Below, piece after piece: positions 48,200 through 60,570 of a stretch of DNA of 64,000 bases. The notes under the pieces were generated by a model that was not told where the DNA came from, ran no database searches, and worked only from the letters and a program-made list of their open reading frames with translations. Positions within the stretch are counted from its first letter, which is position 1. Each line of letters starts with the position of its first letter. Source of the stretch: Eretmocerus hayati (lineage: Eukaryota; Arthropoda; Insecta; Hymenoptera; Aphelinidae); contig CM056742.1 in NCBI GenBank assembly GCA_029851415.1, positions 146,449,121 through 146,513,120 of the forward strand. Direction: 5' to 3'. The position numbers and the translations under genes were made by a program.

Positions 48200-50770
48200 G
48201 ATAATTTCTATAGCCCAATACACTTTGAATTTTATCATATCCATTGCACGATCAACAATCTCCACAAGGCAATCAAATGGAGACAAAAACTACTCCATGG
48301 ACTCAAAATATTCTTTGACTGTTTTTGAAAATTTACCCAGAGGAATTGTGAACAAAAAGCTTTTTTAACACAATAGCTAGGACTAGGTTTGCCACAGCAC
48401 CACAAATTCAGGGTCGACTTGAGGACTTACATGGTCCACTCTCCCTTTCATATTCCCATAAAATATGCAATTTCAAAAGCTAACACAGATTACCAACCGC
48501 GACTCTTTTTTATATTTATATAGTAAAAAGTCGCGATTTCTAATTTTGAAAATGTGATTTTTGCAGAATCAGTTGTTTATGACCTTTATTTCTGAAAAAG
48601 ATGGTATCCACGATCCAAAAAAACATGATAGGACGTGTTTATGTTCGTATAAGAGTCAAGAACGCGTGCTTGAGAGAACCACTGCAACATGGTCCATAAT
48701 GAAGTAATCTAGAATCTTATTGAGTAGCTAAATTTTTGTCTGACAAGGGCCTTCAACGATTATGGATAGCTAAGCAAAGGGATTGAAAGTTCATCCGAGA
48801 TCATGTAACTCTCAATGATAAGATTATTCTTTTGGTATTCTATAAGCATAAAAAAAATCAGGAATAAGATGATCCAGTTCGACTTCCAGGAGCAAATAAT
48901 TTCCTAAGCAAGATGATACATTATCTATACATAGATTTTGTATAACTTTTCAACCTCAGATGGAATAGTTATCATGAAAATTCTGCCACTATTATTCGTA
49001 ATCTGTTTCAGAAATCCAAATTTTCTGAAAACGAGAATTTTTGTTCATAAAATTTCTCGGAAATGATATTTTCTCAGGGTTCTGTGTTCAGATCAAATTG
49101 CTCAAACTCCACTGCAGATTTTTGAAATTATTATCATTTCTTTAAAAAAATAGACTTACTTTTTAATTAGATCCGAAGTCTTGTATCACACTTGCTTTGA
49201 AGTAGTAACATATGTGACTGATCATATCCATCAGTAGAAACGTGGGCTTACAGCAATATCCTTGTGTAAAACGGTATCTGACGCTCGGCAATGCGGAACA
49301 TGTTGGGGTTGTTCAACGATAGATGCATCGCGTACAAAAAAATTTGTTCAATCAAGCGTGAAAATTACTAATGGAAGTAGACTTGAAACCATACATGACT
49401 TCCTAGATGATCAATAATCTCTATTAATGTAGAAGGTTGGTTGGGAAGTACGTAATAAATCCGAGTATAGTTTCACTTTATATTTCTTCAGATAGATTTA
49501 TTGCAGGTTGTTTAAATACAGACTACAATTTGCCTTGTTGATAGTTTATAAATATCTTCAAACTTATAAGTAACATTCGTTCGCCTCTACAACAAAAGTT
49601 ATGAAAGAAACAGCATAAATTGCCATTTTCACAAAAAACCCATATCTGCTGTTGAAAAAAAATCTAGAAAAATCACATTAGGTTTCATTCATTGCATGGA
49701 TTGCGTTTTACATTAAGAAACTTCATTTTAGCTTGGTCTCTAATTTTCTTTGTACTCATGCTATATGAAATACCCATAGGGATTCTCATTTCAAGAGAAA
49801 ATTTTCCACAAAAAATTCTCAGAGCAGTCTTACAGAGTTCATGAGACGAAAAGTTGAAAGATGGCTGAAATAATCAGTGATGGAAAGCGTATGAATTATA
49901 ACAATACAGCCTATTAGTGTAAGCAATTCGACACATTGCTTAGTTATCATTTGCATGCATGCTTTGTTCTAATATTACTTGAATTTCTTCCGTGAATGAG
50001 TATATGTATGTAATTGTTCAACTCTGCATTTTCTGAGTTTATTCCATAATAGTTTTAATAGTGTCCAGATATACTTTTCAACTACAGCAGGCGTATAACA
50101 ATTGATTCGTTCGTTATTCTGATTATGACAATACATAACATTTTTCTAGCGTATTACTCTTTTGGCAATGATATGACAAGTCATATGTGGTTTCTCGAAA
50201 ATCACTCTTCATTTATTCAATCAAGTATGTCTCGCTAGAATTCGTTCATTTCCCATCTACTTCTCGCTGTCCTATTTGATGAAAGAGTTCTTACCAACTA
50301 TACAAAAAATTTATAAAATACCCAAAACCATCGCGAGCGCCCTTCGGGTCGAAAAAGTTTCTCAACTTGTTGACCCTGTTTGAATGTTTTCAAACTTCAT
50401 GTTCATTCTAACTTCGTTAAGAATTGCTGCTTTGAGCACGTATCATAAAATTAGAACTTGCCTCTTTGATATGCAATGAAAACAGACTTTTCACCTCTTG
50501 GTCAATGGTACAAAGTGATGATTGTTAACGATAAGATGAGATTGATTCAAAGTAGCGCAGTGGCCCTGATTCTTGTCTCAACTTTTGTATAATATTTTTC
50601 TAGTTCATAGTTTTATCACGTAGTGAAACAAGCGCGATGAGAGTTTTACAACGATGAGTGCGGTAAAATCGATGGATTGAAATATTTTTTCTTCCAGCAA
50701 AACATTATTTTTAAATTTTTTAGACCCTCTAACCAATCTTTCCATTTGTTCACCTATTTTCATATTTAGT
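48200..50770. other. Intergenic / 3' UTR of dystrophin, no gene recognised
   Basis: Contains a small hairpin at 48498-48535 (CGCGACT and AGTCGCG stem continuing into T/A pairs). TTTATT motifs near 50213, 50040 and 49498 would read AATAAA on the minus strand and could end the dystrophin transcript. Confidence 0.4.
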
Positions 50771-50775
50771 GTTAA

Positions 50776-53700
50776 TCATTTGAAAGCTGGTGGTTGAGCT
50801 CGTTGCTGTTGTTGCGTTTGCTGAGGTTGCTGTGGGCCATTTGTTTCTGTTCTTCCTTCTTCCGTCATTACAGTCACCAAATCGCCGACTGCTTTACTCA
50901 AGTCTTCTGCAAAATAGAATATTCAGTGAGTCCCCCCCTTTTTTTTATCAAATACTGTAAATCTATCGCAGAATACAGAGAAGATTCAGAGACACTGAAT
51001 CAATCGGGTTTCCCTGATATTTATTCGGATGTTCATCTAAGCCTTAGATGAATTTTCAAATAAATAACAAGAAGAAATCGATAAGTTCGATGTCTCCTAG
51101 TCCATTTTTTCGCTCAAGTATTCATTGTGCAATGCAATCGTAAAATAGCTTAATATTCACTTTAATTTCATTCTGCATTCAGATTCTCATCTACCCAAAT
51201 GAAGGTGGTTCATTTGATCAGAGAAATTACATATAATGAAGAAAATTAACCGTTTCATGAACCTTTATAGACAATACTTTAGGATCATTGAGAATGCAAG
51301 CTTTGACGATCGCAAGAATTAATTGAAGCGGGCAAAATGTCAAGCTAAGGACATTATTTCGCGGGACTGAACTTTTTTAAATTTCTGATGCAGTCATTAG
51401 TTGATTGCAAGGAGTAATAAATTGACAATTCCAACCCAGCGATGACATTTTCACATAGGTTTGATTTGTAAAGCTCCAGCGAATTTTGAATTCTTTTCGC
51501 AAGTGAGAAGGAGAATTAATTCAACGGATTTCAAACGGGCGTTTAGAATTCATGTTCTCACACAGTGCTCCTGAAGGAGTGGTAAGTCTCGCTGAAATGT
51601 CGACGAAAACGGGTCACGCTATCTTGTAGGGTTACGCGAGTACATTCAAATCCCGTTTCAACGAAAATAGCAGCTGATCATTTACTAAACTGCGAGCAAG
51701 AAGCGTGAAAACGCCATTTAACTTCATGTATTTCCATCGGCATAATGTAAGCAGTCGAAGGATGTCAGTAGCATAGTGGCTGACACAACGACCTGTGATG
51801 TCCTGGCAAAAAAATTATTCTTCGAGTCAATTTTTTTTTACCATTCGGTAGAGGACGATTTTCACACCCTAAAAACAATGCCCGTTCGAAATCCACACCC
51901 CCGAATTTATTGTTAAAAATCAACAAATAGGCATTTTTTGTGCACCCCAGTACGGCTCGTTGGATAATTCTAGCCCAACGGAGATAGCTTAGAATAATTC
52001 CACATTTGCCCCTTGTAATTCCACACCCCGTAGATTCCCTGTAAAATCTTTGTTTATTGAGAATTAACGCTCAAAAGTTAATTAACAATTCCTACCCGGG
52101 TGGGGGCCGGAAAAGCGCGACTGCGCAGGCTCATTAGTGTGATATCTAGTTCCAGAAATCTGGCGGGTAAGTATGAATCGTGTTAAGATAATATGCTGTT
52201 TTTTTATTCACCACCGCAGACGCCTCAGTCGTGTTAATGAACACAACAATTAGGTCCACAAATAAACTTCAGTGTTCAATTGTGCCCCCATGAATAATGT
52301 AAGTGCAGGGTTAACGGTGAAAGTGGAAAAGACAAGTGTAGCGTGTGCTAGCTGCGCTGCGCGGCCTTTGTATTCATTGTAATTGCGCGTCGTCTGCTAT
52401 TCGGGCCGGGACTCCGCGACCGGGCCCGGGACCCGGGACACCCGGGTACCCAGCAGTAGTCGCCACATGATCAATGATCAGCATATTATCTTAACACGAT
52501 TCATACTTACCCGCCAGATTTCTGGAACTAGATATCACACTAATGAGCCTGCGCAGTCGCGCTTTTCCGGCCCCCACCCGGGTAGGAATTGTTAATTAAC
52601 TTTTGAGCGTTAATTCTCAATAAACAAAGATTTTACAGGGAATCTACGGGGTGTGGAATTACAAGGGGCAAATGTGGAATTATTCTAAGCTATCTCCGTT
52701 GGGCTAAAATTATCCAACGAGCCGTACTGGGGTGCACAAAAAATGCCTATTTGTTGATTTTTAACAATAAATTCGGGGGTGTGGATTTCGAACGGGCATT
52801 GTTTTTAGGGTGTGAAAATCGTCCTCTACCTAATGGTAAAAAAAAAATTGAGTCGAAGAATAATTTTTTTGCCAGGACATCACAGGTGACACAACGTCTT
52901 CAAACGGGTTAGAGGGGTGTCAATGTGCATTTTCATAGGAAACTTCCCGTAGAACGTGCTGGTGCATTCCATTTTTTGATATCTCGCATAGTTCTTGAGA
53001 TGTGAACCAAGTAGAGCAAGAGCCGTTAGCAAAATGCAATCACACAGCAACGTCTGCTTTGAGAATTGCATCGACAAAGAGGGTATGGGGACCAAGATGA
53101 GGTATTGATTCACGATGTTTATTGTATTTTTTCATGCAGAATACGAATTTGGGACCACTTTCATTCTCACTAGTCAAGTTTTCATTAGAATCGCGTAGAA
53201 CTGTCGTGATTGTCGATAATAACTCATTACAATTGGGCGCATAACAATTCGATCGAATCAGCCCTATAGTGTATTTCTGAGTGCGTTTTCGGATCTTAGC
53301 ATCTTTTGCATCATATTGAGTGGACCGGGATACATTGAACAAGTATATCAGAAAGGCTCTTGTCCGACTTCGTGGGAACAGCGTTTGATTGATTGCTTAG
53401 TATTCTTCTAAAAATTTGAATAAAATCTGGACGTTTCTGGAAAATTACGACAGTTCCCCGCGATTCTAATGGAAACTTGACTAGTAAGAATGAAAGTGGT
53501 CCCAAATTCATATTCTGCATGGAAAAATACAATAAAAACCATGAATCTATTCCTTATCTCGACCTCCATATCCTCTTTGGCGATGCATTTCTCAGTACAA
53601 GACGTTGCTGTGTGATTGCATTTTGCTAACGGCTCTTGCTCTACTTGGTTCGCATCCCAAGAACTATGCTAGATATCAAAAAATGGAATGCACCAGCACG

Positions 53701-56700
53701 TTCTACGGGAAATTTCCTATGAAAATGCACATTGACACCCCTCTAACCCGTTTGAAGACGTTGTGTCAGCCTCGATGCTACTGACATCCTTCGACTGCTT
53801 ATATATGCCGATGGAAATACATGGAGTTGAATGGCGTTTTCACACTTCTTGCTCGCAATTTAGTAAATGATCAGCTGCGATTTTCGTTGAAACGGGATTT
53901 GAATGTACTCGCGTAACCCTACAAGATAGCGTGACCCGTTTTCGTCGACATTTCAGCGAGACTTATCACTCCTTCAGGAGCACTGTGAGCTCAATTCTTA
54001 GATGTTCAAAATTCAAAAGAACCATCTTCTTATCAATTAATTGAATTTCAATTAGTACTACTATGAGTATGGATTACTTGAACAATGGATGATAAAATGA
54101 TAAACTAACTACACTACATAATGTACGAGGATCAAAATTCAGGAAAATCTTCCCCTGTTATACTGACAGGTGATTGATGGTTATCTCAAGCCAAGCTTTA
54201 AATTTTGGAGTTATCCAGCATTATTTATCATTCACAGTCCCAAATTATTTCAGGAATAATGAAGGAATATGATATTGTATAATTTGTACATGGATTACGT
54301 GAATTACATGGAGGGTTTGAATTACTTGAGTAGCAAGCACAGCAGTCTGCATTCTGCAAATGGATCGTAAGACTATGAAGTATACCTACATCTTCTGATT
54401 TTTTTTAATTTTTCAACTGAAGTTTCAACGACGCTTTTGCAAATTTATAATACTATTTCTATACAGTTTTGAGATTATTTTGACCATCTTATAGTTTTTC
54501 CTTTCATTCATTCCTTCAATACGAAAATCAAAAGTACTACTAACTTCTCAATTGCCGATCGTATAAATAGTCGCAAGAGCAAATCTTGATTTATGCAAAG
54601 GATTATTTTACATGGACGAATATTCTTTACTTTTAATAAGTAACTTACAAAAATAATTTAAATGAATGTCTGAAAAAATTTAATTGTTGGGCTGGTAAGC
54701 AAAAAAAATTCATATCTTGCAAATTATTCAGTTTAAGACAACACTTTTCGTTTTGAAAAAAAACTTGGAAAGCAGAAGCATTTTTCCTAATATGTCTGTA
54801 TCATGAACGAATTTGAGATAGCTCCAAAATTATTTGAGACATGAAAGTGATTTTTCAATTTTCAAATAAAACCAATGTAGGAACTTGCTCGTACTTCATT
54901 TTTAAAATGACGAGGGCAATTGAGAATTCAAATTCTAACGAATGTTTCTGAGAAGCTCACCTTCTTACATCCATCCTTTGCATGGTAGCATAAGAATAGT
55001 TAGTTTTCATTTCAAGTCCATTCAGACATGCAATCAAGAGAATCACATTAATTCATTCTTCAAGTCAAGAGATCGATTTCAAGAAACTTTATGCGAAGAA
55101 TTGTTCTGACATTAAGTTCTGACTCGGCTTCACAATTTCGCAGAGAAGTTTACGATGCATCATTTTCGACATTCCGAGATTTGCATGAGGTAGATTCTTT
55201 TTTCTCATGAAATTGGAATATGGTATAGAATCACAGTCGTCGTAGAATGTTGAAGGAGTGCTACTATATTAGAACAAAGATTCTCGTATATTTGCTTCGG
55301 TTTTTTGTCACATTACGTATTCTATTTTCTTTAACCTTTTGCTTTTTTCTATGTCTCGAAACCTCAACCCCGTAGCGTCAATGTATATTACTGGGTGAAA
55401 TGCTGCAATTTGATTCTGAAATATTTTTATATGGAAATCTTCTTCTATTTTTATATCAAATATTGTCTCGTGAAAGATTTTCAAAATTGATCGACCGAAT
55501 TTTATCGGAACCTTATTAAAGAATCATCGAGCACTCAATCTTGCATCTTGAAATGTTGAGACTCTCAATTTGGCTCGTGAAGAAACTCGAATTCTTCAGC
55601 ACTAATCTGCCACAGAAAAATGTATATATTACGCCGATTGAATTTTACTCGATACTGCCATACAACATTCTACGATACATGATATCCAATGGTTTACAAG
55701 GTATACTACATTCTCAATAGGGGTGATGCACAATTACTTTTTCAAAGCTTTGATGGGGTTGCACGTATGACTTAGCTTCAGGGTACGTTGATGGGACAAG
55801 CAGATGGAATGGAAACGATGATTCAATCTAGAAAGGTAAATGAACAAAGATGATGGAATCAGCACAAACCTGCCATATGCAAGAGGTTGTTCACGTTATG
55901 ATTTACGCTGTGAGAATGAGGCGGCGGAGGTGGTCTCTCTAAGCTGCTCACTCGACCCTCTCCTAAGACTCCACCACCACCTAAGCCCAATGTTGATCGG
56001 AAAAGCGCGTTTAGAACCAGATGCAATTAGATCCAGATGATGTGAGACAAACACACAGAAAGGAGAGAAAGGAACCGAGAGTTAGATCAAGAGAAACAGA
56101 GGAAGAAAAAAAGATACAATGAATGGTGTATCATACGCTTCAACACACTTTGATGTAAAAAAGTTGACTTGAATGCAAAATACTCGATCATCTTACATTT
56201 TTGAATTAAAGTGAGATTAAAGTTGGAGTGGAAAAAATGATTATGCTTTGTTAGTAGAGTTATCGCGAAACATGCAAGTACCAGACTCCCGCTAATGAAA
56301 CTTTGATGCAGAATTGTTAGATATTCTTCCCAGCAGAAAATTTAAGCAGGATGTCTATATTCAAATACCTGGCGAATCATGGTAATGACCATTCATTTTT
56401 GCAGGAGAATCAGTTGCTAGTTGTGAAGCTGTGACGCTTCGCATCTGCAGTGTTCCAGTTTTGGAGGGAGAAGCGGCATTTGGCTGTTGAAAAATGAATT
56501 CAATTTTAAAATGAGTTACGCATTAAGTTTAGGGGGATGTTGCTAATTAGTGCGTAAACAAAATCTACTTTTCAAGTACCATTATAGATGACTGTTGGTG
56601 ACAACGTGAAAAAAACCTTGAGGAAACGTAATGGTTATTCAAGTTTGCATTGGTACTTAATTTTGAGTTCAATGCCGACGTTTTAGTAAGCTCACAGACC

Positions 56701-59700
56701 GGTTGGAATATTTTAACCCTCACTTTTCTTTCGATCACTTCTTAGCCACGCCAAGTCGATGATTACTTCCGCAGTGACATCGGTTTGTATGTCTAATAAC
56801 AAACCGTAACATGTTGACTAATACGTAAAGCTTCCCTAAATGGATCAACCAATTCAATCCTACAGCAGTCAATTTTCAATCAACACGACTGACTTGATCC
56901 AATTTCATTAATCAAAATGGGCACGACTTGAAATAATGTGTATAAAAAAAGCTTTGAAGATTCCGTATTACTATGATGTAAACGAAGCTCGTGGACAATT
57001 CTCCTATTGTGCGGCGAGTGACAATACCATCAGAAACAATCACGAACAGGATTGCCACACAGCCCATCGCAACCAAACACGAGTCTTTGCCGATTACGAT
57101 TGAATGGCTGGGGCGCAAATGGGTCATCAGCGGTACCTATAGGTTCGCAATGCATCAAGATTGAATACATCACTGATACAATGCGTATGCACATGCAGAA
57201 TAGAATATAGAACAACAGGAAGGAGTGATAGCAAATACGCACCTCGTCAAGCAGTTGTCTCAGTCTGTGCAGTTGTGCCTCGAGCTGTCGATTGTGGTCC
57301 TCGAGTATTTGCATGCGCGCCTCGAGGCGGCCCTTGTGCTGTCGAAGCAGCTTTGCCTCGGTGATCATATCACAGTCTGGTTGACCACGTAGAACGTGAG
57401 AGATGTCGTCCGGCGTCGAGCTTGGAGTCTGCTTTGAGCGCAGCCTCTCATATTCAGCTTGCAAGCTTGCGTTCTCCTCTTCCAGTTCGCGAATCATTGC
57501 TTCGAGCTCCTCGCGTTGCTCGGCGTCTATTGCCGCAACCACCTGAGAAAGAAAACGTCCAATAGTTATGCACACTTAATCTCATTATATCAATCCTATT
57601 ATATTCGATCGTGTTGTTTGTTTACGTCGAGATCTTTACTTTAATTTTCTCGTGTCAGTTCTTGAAGGAGAGACGGACTAAGACAAAGATATGACATTGA
57701 ATTTGATGGGAGTTGATGGCGGTATTCCACGTAAAACGATTCGGTTAAAATTGAATTTGGAGTGCAATGAAAACAAACTGACAATTGTCCCATCATTTGA
57801 TACACTGTATTCAATTCAACTATTATATTTGTTCTGTGTCATTCACAATAAAAAAATTAATATGAAGAAACCGTTCCAATGATCAAGACGCGGAATTGTC
57901 TTTTCAAAGCACATCTAGGCTGTACTGAATCAAAATTGGACTACATGATAATTATTGAGTGTGAAATCAAGATGAGCTTCAGTAACAAGTCTTCGAATAT
58001 GAAAATACAGGATTGAAAACCAGCTTTAGAACGACTTTCATGTGTACGCGCTTGCACGGAACAACAGCGGTAACCAAATTCAAAGAATAAACTGCGGCTA
58101 AATCTTTTCGCTCTTTTTTAATCCGAAACTGAAAGTTGAGAAAGAAGAAGGTACAACTTTGAAGAAAAAAAAAGAAAAAAATAAGGTTTACAGAAATTCA
58201 ATTCCGAAGCTCCCCATTTCTCGTTCATGGGTTATGAAAGCGGATTACAGCGCGGGGGGTGAGCTTGCGGCGCGAGTTTGGAAGTAATGCCACACAGGGG
58301 TGGAAAAGTCCAAAAATGGAAGCTGGCCATACCTGGACGGGGCTGCGGGGTACGTTGATGCTATCTCCTCCGTTAAGACTGTGGCAGTAATGTGCTATCA
58401 GCTGGTGCTCGTCGTCGCTGTCCGGCGTGGAGTTGCTGCGGGTGCGCGAAAGCTCGACCTCGGCGAGCCTCGACGCGTAGATTTCAAGCCGCGAGTGCAT
58501 ATCTTGACTGAGCGAACTGTGCTGCGGCGACGGCGCGGGACTTTCGATCGCTTCGCCCTCTGCTAGGACCGTCTGTACGGGCAAATAGCCCACTCGTGGG
58601 TGTTTCTTGAAGTAGCGCTTCGATTTGAATTTGTTACGCAGCGCTCGTGTGAAGTCACGCACATCCTCCCCAGATGTTGTCTGTAATTCGTTAAAATAAT
58701 TCAATATGATTCGAAAATCATGACTCCAGTTTCAGGTCATTGCCTATTTGAAATAAATCTTATTTTAGAGGGAAAGATATATTATCTGATACGATATGTT
58801 ATGTTTCTGTCGTGAATATATAAAACAATCACTGCGAAGGAGGAAACGTCATGCAAGCAAGGCGGTAAAAATTATTCTGAATGCAGTGTCCGAATGTTTT
58901 GAAACACTGGGCAAAGTTGGACACTTCTATTGCTTCTAAATTTTCAGGGGTCTCGTGAAGGGGGTAGCAATTACTGATGAATACGAACCGCTGTACAATA
59001 TTCCTGCATGGGATGAGTGAGCTTGTGATTTTTGGCTTTCCTGCCGGAGAAGAAGCACGCCTGGCACATGTCAAAGTTGAAACACTTGAGACACCTGTAT
59101 CGGAAACCGACAATTGGATACTCTTTACAGATATTGCACTTGGCCTGGTGTTTTGCAGTCTCCGCGGCAGCGAGTCGATGAAGTACCGGCAACCAAACCA
59201 TACTCTGTGGTTCCTGCTGCAGCCAGCTCAAGAAGTGCAAGGCTTCGATCTCGTTGCGATCCTTGCCGGCCTTCTCAAAGCAACTACGAACAGATGGTTC
59301 GATGTTGGAACCGCCGAAAGCTGCCACTTCACCCAGCTGTCGTGGTACTTGAATGCAGTCGTGCAGTAACAATCCGAGCTTTCGCTGGTCCACTAGACGA
59401 TTCTGATCGGCTATTAATCTGAACAAATCTGCAAAAAGACATTGATTCCTTTCAATTTATGACTCAATTAGAGATGGAACGGATCCATCCAAAAAAACTC
59501 AATTTTAATACTTTATCGTTCTCGCTGGATTAGAGGATTTCTTAGATAACGAATGGATGGAAGGGTTCCATTATTTCTATCAACGTGATGAGAATTCAGA
59601 AAAATCGATGATAGATAACGGACTTTTGGTTCCAAAATCACGATATGTTTCCTTCTGCTAGTATTAAAATACTCACATCTATATTTCTCTTCTAAATGCC

Positions 59701-60570
59701 CCTTACAAAGTAGCACCAGTCCAACCTTGAAGGATAGGACTCGAATTTGACCAGTTCGTTGGCTGAAACAGAATGAAAGATACGGTTCAATAATACCATT
59801 GCACCTAGGTGGAAATTCCCTTATATGTGGAATGTGAGATAATGAGCATTGTACATTTCAGCCTCGATGTAGTTTGCATGCATGTCGACCACATTGCACG
59901 AATCGAATCGACATCCAGGCATATTCGAATTCTGCAAATTCATAGCATGGTAACACTCGTATCGGGATATGACACTCACCTGTCGTAAACGTTGAGCAGC
60001 CAATTGATAGCGAGATCAACGCAGAGGGGCACAGATACTTGGGTCGGATTCTCTCCGGAAATGTGCTCGTAAATCGAGGTGAGGACCGTGACCATATCAG
60101 GAATGTCGATAAGCTTGTCGTTTTGCGCCCTCAGACCGTGTGTATCGAACTTCTCCAGGGCAGTCGAGAGGCTCAAGAGATCCACTGAAATATTTTCACA
60201 CGTAAGTAATTCGGATATATCTACATCTTCAGACATTTTTTTTCCAGCAGGAATCTGTCGTCTTTCGGAGATTATGACAATATTTATTTTATGAGTTGTA
60301 AATATAATTTGAAACTCCATGGTGTTGGGAAAGTTGAGCAAAAGTGCTTTGATATACGCAGTCCTTTGATAAAGCATAGTATGAAAATAATGATCAAGAG
60401 TATTACGAGAAAGCCAACAAAGTGCATACTTACTGCAAATCCGCTTCTGTACCGTCCTCAGTTTCATAGCTGTTCTATACGCGGAGAAACGAACCTCATT
60501 AAGTTCCGCAAGAGAAGCCATTAGTTCGATCATCTTCGGATGGTCCCAATGCGTCGTTTCCAGTTGATGG
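50776..60570 (-). CDS. Dys: Dystrophin C-terminal region, 9 exons (5' part beyond window)
   Basis: Dystrophin links actin to the dystroglycan complex at the muscle and neuronal membrane. Minus-strand exons: 60570-60434, 60184-59980, 59762-59677, 59428-58989, 58680-58333, 57542-57243, 56483-56369, 55980-55870, 50906-50776. Every junction is phase-consistent, giving 623 residues plus a stop. In order they encode the second half of the WW domain ([10 protein letters not shown]), the EF-hand region ([43 protein letters not shown]), the ZZ zinc finger (residues 240-281: CNIC, RCLKC, MCQAC, then two His), [10 protein letters not shown] and [11 protein letters not shown], a Ser-rich linker with [17 protein letters not shown], and two coiled-coil helices ending [20 protein letters not shown]. 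The tail has a PPPPP stretch, [16 protein letters not shown] and a Gln-rich end. The exon ending 58989 uses a weak GTTCGT donor. The last intron (about 5 kb) holds nested mobile elements. Dystrobrevin is excluded by the WW half-domain and helix sequence. Confidence 0.95.
51561..53987. mobile_element. Older foldback element, interrupted by a nested insertion
   Basis: Arms of about 550 bp: left 51561-51790 continuing at 52897-53230, right about 53440-53987. Both termini read CACAGTGCTCCTGAAGGAGT from outside inward. The left arm is split by the 1.1-kb element at 51791-52887; removing that element and one copy of GACACAACG restores pairing with the right arm (GACGTTGTGTC near 53756-53766). The arms have diverged visibly. 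A 100-codon minus-strand frame (53040-53342) spans the left arm and spacer. No clear target duplication was found outside the ends. Confidence 0.75.
51791..52887. mobile_element. Mutator-like non-autonomous element with 408-bp TIRs and 9-bp target duplication
   Basis: TIRs occupy 51791-52198 and 52479-52887; only a few mismatches were seen in about 400 bp. Termini are ACCTGTGATGTCCTGGC and its inverse. GACACAACG is directly repeated at both flanks (51782-51790, 52888-52896). Long TIRs with a 9-bp duplication are characteristic of MULEs. The 280-bp centre (52199-52478) is partly very G+C-rich (CCCGGG runs) and has no transposase. Near-identical arms imply a recent insertion. Confidence 0.8.
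53990..55860. other. Dystrophin last-intron sequence without recognised elements
   Basis: AT-rich intronic sequence between the nested elements and the penultimate exon at 55870-55980. No additional exon in a compatible phase was recognised. Confidence 0.45.

Noticed and set aside
50776..50906. Last minus-strand exon as a separate dystrobrevin gene
   Set aside because: It joins in phase with upstream exons that carry the WW half, ZZ and dystrophin-type coiled coil, so it is the dystrophin 3' exon.
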